The position numbers were made by a program, and so were the translations under genes. DNA of 5,567 nucleotides from Eubacteriales Family XIII. Incertae Sedis bacterium (lineage in GTDB: Bacteria > Bacillota > Clostridia > Peptostreptococcales > Anaerovoracaceae): assembly GCA_031283865.1 (NCBI GenBank), contig JAITAX010000151.1, forward strand, positions 1-5,567. Direction: 5' to 3'. Shown here piece by piece: positions 1 through 5,457 of this stretch (positions within the stretch are counted from its first letter, which is position 1; each line of letters opens with the position of its first letter). The notes beneath the pieces are model-generated. The model made no database searches, was not told the DNA's origin, and saw only the letters and a list, made by a program, of their open reading frames with translations.

Positions 1-1
1 C

Positions 2-1477
2 TTCAAGCAATTCAACGGCGTCACCGTGCTCGAGGACGTGAATTTGGAGGTCAAATACGGCGAGGTTCACGCGCTGATGGGCGAAAACGGCGCGGGCAAG
101 TCCACGATCATCAAGATCATCACGGGCGTCTACGACAGGGATGCGGGTGAGATCTTCGTGGACGAAAAACCCGTCGACATCCGCAACCGGCAGGACGCGC
201 GCGCGCACGGAATATCCGTGATATACCAAGAACTGTCTTTGGTTCCCGCGCTTACTGTTACAGAGAATATATTTCTCGGTCAGGAGATCGAGCGTCACGG
301 GCTTATGGTGCGGAAAGAGATGCGCGAAAAGGTGCGCGCGCTCATCGAACGCTACGAGTTCGAGATAGATCCGGACGCTGCGGTCGATACGCTTGGCATG
401 GCGCAGCGCCAGATGGTCGAGATTCTGAAAGCCCTGTCCATGGACGCGAAGCTGATCATCATGGACGAACCCACGTCCTCGCTGTCCGCTTCCGAATCCG
501 AAAAGCTCTTCGACACGATAGACGGCCTGCGCAAGAAAGGCGCGGGCATACTCTACGTATCGCACAGGCTGGATGAGGTGTACCGCCTGTCGGACCGGCT
601 GACCGTCATGCGCGACGGAAAGATCGTCGCGGTGCTGGGCAAGGATGAGATCAACGCCAAGACCGTGACGACGCTGATGATCGGACACGAACCGCGGCAG
701 GTGCGCGAGCGCGCCGAAAAGAAGCTGTTTGAAGACAATTGCCTTGAGGTGAAGAACCTCTGCTACGGCAAACTGCTGAAGGACGTGAGCTTCACGGCCT
801 ACGGCGGGGAGATACTCGGCATCGGCGGCCTCGTGGGTTCCGGGCGCACGGAGCTGATCCGCTGCATATACGGCGCGGCCAAGCAGGACGGCGGCGAGAT
901 CCTGTTCAACGGCAAGCCCGTGTCGAAGCTGATCGCGAAGAACATTCACATGGGATTCGGCCTCGTACCCGAGGACAGGCGCGTCGAGGGGTTCATTCCC
1001 GTGCAGTCCATGGAGAAGAACATCGCCGTGGCGAGCCACGACCGGCTCTCGCGCTTAGGCTTCATGAACGCGCGCCGCGAAGCGCGCTGGGCGGAGGACG
1101 CGATAGAGAACTACGACATACGGCCGAGGAACAAGGATATGCCCGTCGCGAACCTCTCCGGCGGCAACCAGCAGAAGGTCGTGCTGGGCCGATGGCTCTC
1201 CCGCGATCCCAAGCTGCTCCTGCTCGACGAGCCGACGGTCGGCGTCGACGTGGGCGTGAAAGCCGATCTGTACGATTTTATGCGGAAGCTCGCGCAGAAC
1301 GGCGCGATCATCATCATGGTTTCGTCGGACCTCTTCGAGTTGACGCATATATCGGATCGCATCCTCGTCATGCACGGCGGAAGATTTTTCGAGGAATTTA
1401 CATACGAGAGCGTTTCGCAGATGTCTGTCCTGCTTGCCGCCTCCGGCGAGCATACGGAGGAGGGTAGGGCCTTATGA
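2..1477 (+). CDS. Sugar ABC transporter ATP-binding protein, RbsA/MglA/XylG family (5' partial)
   Basis: This is the cytoplasmic ATPase of a CUT2-type importer (ribose, galactose, xylose and similar substrates), with two nucleotide-binding domains in one chain. The reading frame is open to the window edge, and the residues before the GTG at 26 (FKQFNGVT) fit the family's conserved N-terminal F-x-GV segment. The true start is therefore upstream, with about 10-15 residues missing from a usual length near 500. Domain 1 has Walker A GENGAGKST (80-106), a relaxed signature LGMAQRQMVEI, and Walker B LIIMDEPTSSL followed by VSHRLDEV. Domain 2 has the degenerate P-loop GLVGSGRTEL, with Arg in place of the Walker A Lys as is usual in this family. 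It also has VPEDRR, the signature LSGGNQQK, Walker B LLLLDEP and a GVDVG D-loop. The stop overlaps the permease start by 4 bases, which indicates translational coupling. The substrate cannot be told from the ATPase. Confidence 0.95.
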   Translation, partial: FKQFNGVTVLEDVNLEVKYGEVHALMGENGAGKSTIIKIITGVYDRDAGEIFVDEKPVDIRNRQDARAHGISVIYQELSLVPALTVTENIFLGQEIERHGLMVRKEMREKVRALIERYEFEIDPDAAVDTLGMAQRQMVEILKALSMDAKLIIMDEPTSSLSASESEKLFDTIDGLRKKGAGILYVSHRLDEVYRLSDRLTVMRDGKIVAVLGKDEINAKTVTTLMIGHEPRQVRERAEKKLFEDNCLEVKNLCYGKLLKDVSFTAYGGEILGIGGLVGSGRTELIRCIYGAAKQDGGEILFNGKPVSKLIAKNIHMGFGLVPEDRRVEGFIPVQSMEKNIAVASHDRLSRLGFMNARREARWAEDAIENYDIRPRNKDMPVANLSGGNQQKVVLGRWLSRDPKLLLLDEPTVGVDVGVKADLYDFMRKLAQNGAIIIMVSSDLFELTHISDRILVMHGGRFFEEFTYESVSQMSVLLAASGEHTEEGRAL

Positions 1478-2520
1478 GCAACAAGATCATACGCTTTATC
1501 GGCGGGCAGTGGGGGCAGCGTATCCTGATTCTTCTCATCATCTTCATCGCCATGGCGATCTTCGAACCCAAGTTTTTTCTGCCCAAAAACGCCGCGAGCA
1601 TTCTTCTCGCCATATCCGTCTACGGCATTATGGCCTGCGGTATGCTCTTCGTCGTGCTGCTCGGCGGTCTGGACCTCTCCGTCGGCTCCATGGCGGGTTT
1701 GTCGGCTGTTATCATCAGCGTTTTCGCCTCTGCGGACCATTTCGGATCGGCCGGCGTCGCCAAGGGGCTTCTCGTCGCCCTCATCGTGTCGATCGCCGTC
1801 GGCTATCTGCACGGCGTTCTCGTCACGCATGTCGGTATGCACTCCTTTGTCGTCACCTTGGCGACGAAGTACATTCTGTACGGCATCGTTCCGACGCTTA
1901 CGGGCGGGGCTTTCATCTATTTCGAGGGCGACGGCTTTCTGTACCAAGTCGGGAACGCAAGGCCTTTCGGCATTCCTCTGCCGATCATCATCTTCCTGCT
2001 GATCGCCGTGATCTGCGGGATCCTGCTCAGCCAAACGACCTTTGGCCGAAGACTCTACGCCATAGGCGGCAATCCGACGGCCTCCGCGCTCGTGGGCATA
2101 CGCGTGTACAGGAACACGAAGATCGCCTACATCATCTCCTGCATCACGGCGGCCATAGGCGGCTTGGTCCTCTGCTCCATGAACGGGCTTGCGGGACAGA
2201 CCACGGCCAACGGCTATGAGGGCAACGTGCTGCTCGCCATGATCGTCGGCGGCATCAATCTGGCCGGCGGCGAGGGCGGCATCCCGGGCGCCGTATTCGG
2301 CGCTTTGTTGGCCGGCATCATCACGAATCTGATGACGCTCCTCGGCGTCAGCGCGGATTTTCAAAAGTTCGTGCAGGGCATGATCATCTTGGCGGCCATC
2401 ACGCTCAACGTGTACACGAGCCGCAAGAGCGCGGGCCTTGCCGCGACGCCGAGGCGCCGGAAGCGCGCGGAGGAGCCCGCACAGGCGGCGGGGAAGCCGC
2501 CCGGGGAAAAGGCGGGCTGA
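1474..2520 (+). CDS. Sugar ABC transporter permease, RbsC family (BPD_transp_2)
   Basis: This is the membrane-spanning subunit of the importer, probably working as a homodimer with the ATPase encoded just upstream. The 348 residues are rich in hydrophobic segments, for example about 17-30, 41-63, 69-87, 95-117, 168-187, 212-231 and several toward residue 315. The family hallmarks are present: GGLDLSVGS (64-72), a GMHSFVVTLAT segment, the cytoplasmic coupling loop TFGRRLYAIGGN (189-200) followed by a GI-x-V-x-x-x-K stretch, and GGxxLAGGEGxIPGAxFGA near residues 259-278. The start is set by an AGGAGG at 1458-1463, 10 bases before the ATG, and by the ATGA overlap with the ATPase stop. After the last helix the protein ends in about 34 hydrophilic residues with an RRRKR cluster and Ala/Pro/Gly/Lys/Glu-rich sequence. 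This is longer and more charged than the short tail of E. coli RbsC. The substrate is not determined; any RbsB-like binding protein would lie outside the window. Confidence 0.95.
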   Translation: MSNKIIRFIGGQWGQRILILLIIFIAMAIFEPKFFLPKNAASILLAISVYGIMACGMLFVVLLGGLDLSVGSMAGLSAVIISVFASADHFGSAGVAKGLLVALIVSIAVGYLHGVLVTHVGMHSFVVTLATKYILYGIVPTLTGGAFIYFEGDGFLYQVGNARPFGIPLPIIIFLLIAVICGILLSQTTFGRRLYAIGGNPTASALVGIRVYRNTKIAYIISCITAAIGGLVLCSMNGLAGQTTANGYEGNVLLAMIVGGINLAGGEGGIPGAVFGALLAGIITNLMTLLGVSADFQKFVQGMIILAAITLNVYTSRKSAGLAATPRRRKRAEEPAQAAGKPPGEKAG

Positions 2521-2628
2521 GCCGCTCGAATCCGCGCGGGACGACGCGGGCCGTAAAATTTATTTCCGAACACTTCTTGAGCGAGTTGACGGACGGGATT
2601 GCAGAAATGAAGCAAGGATATACAGCAT

Positions 2629-4635
2629 ATGAGCATATTGAGATACAAGCGGATATTTGAACCGATCCAATTGGGCCGGACCCTATTTCGAAACCGGATA
2701 TTTTCTTCGCCGCAGGATATATACAGGCTTACCGCCGAGAATTTTCTCGATGAGGACGCCACGGCTTTTTACGAGATGAAAGCGATGGGCGGCTTCGCGT
2801 CGGTCTGTCTCGGCGATTTCATGATCGATTCCCGTTCCGCGCACAGCCATCCGTTCCAACTGCGCGGCGACGATCCGCGAGGCCGGACGAGCCTCACGCG
2901 CACGGCGAGCGCCATCACGCGCCACAACGCGGTGGCTGCCGTGGAACTCAACCACGCGGGCAAGAACGGCAATATCATGGGCCGGCGCGAGGGCTTCATC
3001 TACGGCCCGGACGACGGGACGCGTGCGGACGGCATAGAAATCCGCGCCATGGACGAGGCGTGGATCGAGTATTTGATCGGGCGCTACGCCGCAGCCGCAG
3101 CTCTTGCGCGGCAGTGCGGTTTCGGCATGATCACCGTCCACGCCGGCCACGGTTGGCTGCCGGCGCAGTTCATCTCCCCGCGCGACAATCACCGCCGTGA
3201 TCGCTGGGGCGGCAGCTTCGAGAATCGAATGCGCTTCACGCTGGCCGTCATCGAAGCCGTGCGGCGCGCGGTCGGTCCCGCCACGCCCATCGAAATCCGC
3301 CTCTCTGCCGTCGAGTGCGTGCCGGGCGGCTACGATTTGGACGAGGGCATTGCCGTCGCGAAAGCTTTGGACGGAAAGGTCGATCTCCTGCACGTTTCCG
3401 CAGGCCATCACGAGGAGGACGCCGCGAGCATGGTTTCGCATCCGACGATGTTTGCGCCGGACGGCGCGAACGTCAAATACGCCGCGGAGGTCAAGAAGCA
3501 CGTGAAGACGCCCGTTGCGACGGTGGGCGCGCTGTGCGATCCCGCGCAGCTCGAGGAGATCTTGGCTTCGGGCCAAGCGGATGTGGTGGCGCTGGGGCGT
3601 CAGACGCTGGCGGACCCTTTCTTTCCCCTCAAGGCCCGCACGGGCCGCGAGGATGAGATCAACCAATGCCTGCGCTGCATGAGCTGCTTCTCGATGAATA
3701 CGCTGAGCGGCGTGTTCTACTGCGCGACGAACCCCGTGATCGGCCATGAACGCGAAGCCCTGTGCGAAGCGCCGGCGCGCGAGCGGAAGCGGGTCCTCGT
3801 CGCAGGCGGCGGCGTCGCGGGTATGCAGGCCGCGCTCACCGCGTCGGAGCGGGGGCATACGGTGATTCTCTGCGAGAAGAGCGGTCGGCTCGGCGGCGCG
3901 CTGCTCTGTGAGGCGCATATCCCTTTCAAACGCAAATTGGATCTCTATCTGAAAAGGCAGGCCCTGCGCGTTTCGCGCGCGCCGATAGAATTGAGGCTGA
4001 ACACGGAGGTGACGCCCGCGCTCGCGCGCGAACTCGCGCCGGACGTGATCGTCGCCGCGCTGGGCGCGCGCCCCGTCATCCCCGCGATCAAGGGCATAGA
4101 CGGGCCGAACGTCGTCCTTGCGGAGGACGTGTATCTCGACCCGGCCAAGGCGGGCAAGCGCGTTGTGATTATCGGGGGCGGGCTTGTCGGGTTGGAGCTG
4201 GGCATATTTCTCGCGCAGAACGGACGTTCCGTGACCGTCGTCGAGATGCTGCCGGACACCATCGCGACGCGAAAGGAACTCCCGGTTTCCGAGCGCATCG
4301 GCGGCGCCTTGGCGCTGGAGGTCGGAACCAATATCGTGCACGGCGTGGCGCTGGCGCAGGAAATCAAGAAACTCCCGAACCTGCGCATCCTCGCTTCAAC
4401 GAAAGTGCCGGAGATAGACGAGGCGGGCTGCTTCGCGGAGGACGCAACGGGCGTGCGGAAACTCGAAGCCGATACGGTGATCTGCGCCGTCGGGCAGCGT
4501 CCGCTGCGGGAGGAGGGCGCGGCCCTGCACGATTGCGCGCCTGAATTTTATCAGATCGGCGATTGCCTTGCCGCGAGGAACATTCTCACCGCCACGCAGA
4601 CGGCGGACCGGATCGCACGCGACATCGGCCGGTGA
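2629..4635 (+). CDS. FMN/FAD/Fe-S NAD(P)H oxidoreductase, FadH / Old Yellow Enzyme family
   Basis: A 668-residue cytoplasmic flavoenzyme, close to the length of E. coli FadH (2,4-dienoyl-CoA reductase, about 672). Residues 1-340 form the OYE-type FMN barrel: FEPIQLGRTLFRNRI at the start, ELNHAGK (106-112), HAGHGWLPAQF (171-181), SPRDNHRRDRWGGSFENRMRF, and GHHE (259-262). Four cysteines at 347, 350, 353 and 365 (C-x2-C-x2-C-x11-C) should hold a 4Fe-4S cluster. The FAD domain has GGGVAG (393-398) and a C-terminal IGDC (643-646); the inserted NAD(P)H domain has GGGLVG (516-521). Electrons would pass from NAD(P)H through FAD and Fe-S to FMN. Compared with FadH, the histidine of GWHE is kept (His261) but the catalytic Tyr is Trp176. 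The start is supported by AAGGA at 2614-2618, 10 bases upstream. The gene lies 108 bases after the permease and may share its operon. The substrate is unknown: enoates, dienoyl-CoAs, steroid or bile acid intermediates and methylamines are all handled within the superfamily. Confidence 0.93.
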   Translation: MSILRYKRIFEPIQLGRTLFRNRIFSSPQDIYRLTAENFLDEDATAFYEMKAMGGFASVCLGDFMIDSRSAHSHPFQLRGDDPRGRTSLTRTASAITRHNAVAAVELNHAGKNGNIMGRREGFIYGPDDGTRADGIEIRAMDEAWIEYLIGRYAAAAALARQCGFGMITVHAGHGWLPAQFISPRDNHRRDRWGGSFENRMRFTLAVIEAVRRAVGPATPIEIRLSAVECVPGGYDLDEGIAVAKALDGKVDLLHVSAGHHEEDAASMVSHPTMFAPDGANVKYAAEVKKHVKTPVATVGALCDPAQLEEILASGQADVVALGRQTLADPFFPLKARTGREDEINQCLRCMSCFSMNTLSGVFYCATNPVIGHEREALCEAPARERKRVLVAGGGVAGMQAALTASERGHTVILCEKSGRLGGALLCEAHIPFKRKLDLYLKRQALRVSRAPIELRLNTEVTPALARELAPDVIVAALGARPVIPAIKGIDGPNVVLAEDVYLDPAKAGKRVVIIGGGLVGLELGIFLAQNGRSVTVVEMLPDTIATRKELPVSERIGGALALEVGTNIVHGVALAQEIKKLPNLRILASTKVPEIDEAGCFAEDATGVRKLEADTVICAVGQRPLREEGAALHDCAPEFYQIGDCLAARNILTATQTADRIARDIGR

Positions 4636-4703
4636 CGGCTGCGCCCATATCAGACAGCCTTTGGGTGTTCGCCCCTTGCCCACGGGCATACAGGTGAAAT
4701 TCC

Positions 4704-4771
4704 GCGAGAAATGAGTGTTGTAAATATATTAAAAATTTTACTGTAAAATCCATCAAACTCTCGCTTTTTTT
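4704..4771 (+). terminator. Possible intrinsic terminator after the oxidoreductase gene
   Basis: A discontinuous stem can be drawn: GCGA (4704-4707) with TCGC (4761-4764), GAGT (4713-4716) with ACTC (4757-4760), and TTG (4718-4720) with CAA (4754-4756). Seven T residues (4765-4771) follow directly. The loop is about 33 bases, AT-rich, and contains the smaller palindrome at 4735-4749. The stem immediately before a T-run favours a terminator for the upstream operon. The bulges and large loop make it much weaker than the one at 5202-5243. The T-run also sits just upstream of the -35 box at 4775, so it may instead, or as well, serve as an AT-rich upstream promoter element. Confidence 0.35.
4735..4749. 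promoter_or_regulatory. 15-base perfect palindrome upstream of the tRNA promoter, possible operator
   Basis: The sequence ATTTTAC-T-GTAAAAT is a perfect 7-1-7 dyad in an AT-rich island. It lies 25 bases upstream of the -35 box of the tRNA promoter. It could be a protein-binding site, an inner stem of the possible terminator at 4704-4771, or part of an upstream AT-rich promoter element. No specific regulator is recognised from the sequence. Confidence 0.3.
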
Positions 4772-4774
4772 AAA

Positions 4775-4803
4775 TTGACATCGCCGGGGACTCGGTATAT
4801 AAT
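4775..4803 (+). promoter_or_regulatory. Consensus sigma-70/sigma-A promoter for the tRNA unit
   Basis: A perfect -35 box TTGACA (4775-4780) and a perfect -10 box TATAAT (4798-4803) are separated by exactly 17 bases, with a T7-AAA tract immediately upstream. Transcription would start near 4809-4811 and read into tRNA-Leu at 4910 after about 100 bases of leader. A promoter of this strength fits a stable RNA operon. The leader is GC-rich, has no convincing open reading frame, and contains a short hairpin GGCG-GTT-CGCC at 4836-4846. Confidence 0.88.
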
Positions 4804-4909
4804 ATAAGCGTCGCCAAGGCATCGTTTCGTTCCGAGGCGGTTCGCCGGCGGGGCTTTCGCGGATCGGTCGAGGCTTTGACCTTGAGGCGTCGTCTGCGGG
4901 GCCGAGTTT

Positions 4910-4998
4910 GCCGGAGTGGCGAAATTGGCAGACGCACAGGACTTAAAATCCTGCGGTTCGTGAGAATCATACCGGTTCGAACCCGGTCTCCGGCACCA
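4910..4998 (+). tRNA. tRNA-Leu (anticodon UAA)
   Basis: A class II tRNA with all arms. The acceptor strands are GCCGGAG (4910-4916) and CTCCGGC (4988-4994), followed by discriminator A4995 and encoded CCA (4996-4998). The D arm is GCG/CGC with GG in the loop. The anticodon stem is CAGGA/TCCTG (4937-4941, 4949-4953) around loop CTTAAAA, with anticodon TAA at 4944-4946. The long variable arm (4954-4970) folds as GGTTC-GTGA-GAATC. The T arm is ACCGG/CCGGT around TTCGAAC. The long variable arm, UAA anticodon and A73 together identify leucine; it reads UUA (and possibly UUG). It is the first gene of the unit driven by the promoter at 4775-4803. Confidence 0.97.
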
Positions 4999-5035
4999 CG
5001 CGCTTGCGCGCACGAACCGCAAACGCAACAGTAGG

Positions 5036-5076
5036 TTTTATACCCATCGTCGCGGGGCAGCTCATCGGGTTCATAA
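5036..5076 (+). pseudogene. Degenerate partial copy of the initiator tRNA and its 5' flank
   Basis: This segment repeats the start of the downstream tRNA-fMet gene. GTCGCGGGG (5049-5057) matches 5121-5129 exactly. After a 12-base deletion (the D-arm bases equivalent to 5130-5141), positions 5058-5076 match 5142-5160 at 16 of 19 positions, including AGCTC, TCGGG and the anticodon region TCATAA. The 13 bases before it also resemble the tRNA's 5' flank (8 of 13 identical), giving a repeat offset of 72 bases. The copy has lost most of its D arm, and its anticodon stem no longer pairs (GGG against ACA), so it cannot be a working tRNA. A T-loop-like TTCGAAC at 5099-5105 may be a further remnant. 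The simplest reading is a local tandem duplication followed by decay. Confidence 0.7.
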
Positions 5077-5122
5077 ACAACAGAGCCGCCGCCCGCACTT
5101 CGAACAATTTCATACCTGATGT

Positions 5123-5198
5123 CGCGGGGTAGAGCAGTTGGTAGCTCGTCGGGCTCATAACCCGGAGGCCGTTGGTTCAAATCCTTCCCCCGCAACCA
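5123..5198 (+). tRNA. Initiator tRNA-Met (fMet, anticodon CAU)
   Basis: A 76-base tRNA with encoded CCA. Acceptor strands CGCGGGG (5123-5129) and CCCCGCA (5188-5194) give the C1-A72 mismatch that marks bacterial initiator tRNAs. Three consecutive G-C pairs (GGG 5151-5153 with CCC 5161-5163) flank the loop CTCATAA with anticodon CAT at 5156-5158, also an initiator trait. The D arm is GAGC/GCTC. The variable loop is AGGCC. The T loop is TTCAAAT (5176-5182). The T stem is odd: GTTGG (5171-5175) faces CCTTC (5183-5187), leaving two adjacent U-U oppositions (5172/5186 and 5173/5185). The gene is probably co-transcribed with tRNA-Leu and is followed after 3 bases by a strong terminator. Identity is secure; whether it is fully functional is slightly less so. 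Confidence 0.95.
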
Positions 5199-5201
5199 TG
5201 A

Positions 5202-5243
5202 AAAACCCCTGAAATTTAAACGATTTCAGGGGTTTTGCTTTTT
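5202..5243 (+). terminator. Intrinsic terminator of the tRNA unit
   Basis: A perfect 14-base-pair stem, AAAACCCCTGAAAT (5202-5215) with ATTTCAGGGGTTTT (5223-5236), encloses the 7-base loop TTAAACG and is followed by GC and T5 (5239-5243). The A-tract on the 5' side could let it work in both directions. It starts 3 bases after the CCA end of tRNA-fMet, so it ends the stable-RNA transcript and insulates the TIR gene downstream. Confidence 0.93.
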
Positions 5244-5360
5244 CGAGAAAACCGTAAAGATATCGTTGCGTCTAACTTTTGTCCGACTTTTTGTAAAAAA
5301 CATGAAAGGTTCACGAAATGGAACAACAGTAAAAAAAACAAAGCACAATTCCCGGCGCTG

Positions 5361-5389
5361 TTGAAAATTCGCCTGTAATCCGGTATGAT
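5361..5389 (+). promoter_or_regulatory. Probable promoter of the TIR-domain gene
   Basis: A -35 box TTGAAA (5361-5366) and a -10 box TATGAT (5384-5389) have 17-base spacing, each one base from consensus. A second TATGAT (5391-5396) follows directly. Transcription would start around 5396-5403, leaving an untranslated leader of about 55-60 bases before the ATG at 5458. The rest of the intergenic stretch (5244-5360) is AT-rich and shows no gene or clear structure. Confidence 0.65.
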
Positions 5390-5441
5390 TTATGATACTT
5401 GTTGCGGTTTTGAAATTTTGTTTGAAATTTCGTCTACGGTG

Positions 5442-5449
5442 AAAGGGAG
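5442..5449 (+). promoter_or_regulatory. Ribosome binding site of the TIR-domain gene
   Basis: AAAGGGAG lies 8 bases before the ATG at 5458 and fixes that codon as the start of the short 3'-truncated reading frame. Confidence 0.75.
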
Positions 5450-5457
5450 CGTTTGGG

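Noticed and set aside
26..28. GTG as the start of the ABC ATPase
   Set aside because: The frame is open to the window edge and the upstream residues FKQFNGVT match the family's conserved N-terminus, so the real start is outside.
806..860. Missing Walker A lysine in the second ATPase domain and relaxed signature in the first
   Set aside because: Both are usual in the RbsA/MglA/XylG family and are not a sign of decay.
1111..2364. Long minus-strand reading frame of 417 codons
   Set aside because: It lies antisense to the ATPase and permease genes, is rich in Arg, Asp, His and Gln, and shows no family motif; it is a GC-driven shadow.
2531..2550. Hairpin CCGCG/CGCGG as a terminator between permease and oxidoreductase
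   Set aside because: The stem is only 5 pairs with an 8-base loop and lacks a T-run directly after it.
2586..2624. TTGACG and TATACA as a promoter for the oxidoreductase
   Set aside because: The spacing is 27 bases, far from the usual 16-18, and TATACA is too close to the start codon.
2683..4341. Long minus-strand reading frame of 552 codons
   Set aside because: It is fully antisense to the well-supported oxidoreductase, is rich in Arg, His and Ala, and has no recognisable domain or ribosome binding site.
4677..4688. TGCC-CACG-GGCA inverted repeat after the oxidoreductase gene
   Set aside because: A 4-pair stem with no T-run is too weak to call a terminator.
4999..5010. CGCG-CTTG-CGCG hairpin just after tRNA-Leu
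   Set aside because: It is very short in GC-rich sequence; at most a minor processing structure.
4770..5195. Minus-strand reading frame of 141 codons across the tRNA region
   Set aside because: It is the reverse complement of two tRNA genes, the remnant and the leader. Its apparent internal repeat comes from the tRNA duplication.
5121..5198. The fMet tRNA repeat as an integration attachment site
   Set aside because: Integration at tRNA genes normally duplicates the 3' end. Here the repeated part is the 5' flank through the anticodon loop, on the upstream side, and no integrase is present.
5302..5364. 20-codon reading frame starting at ATG 5302
   Set aside because: It has no ribosome binding site and overlaps the -35 box of the TIR-gene promoter.
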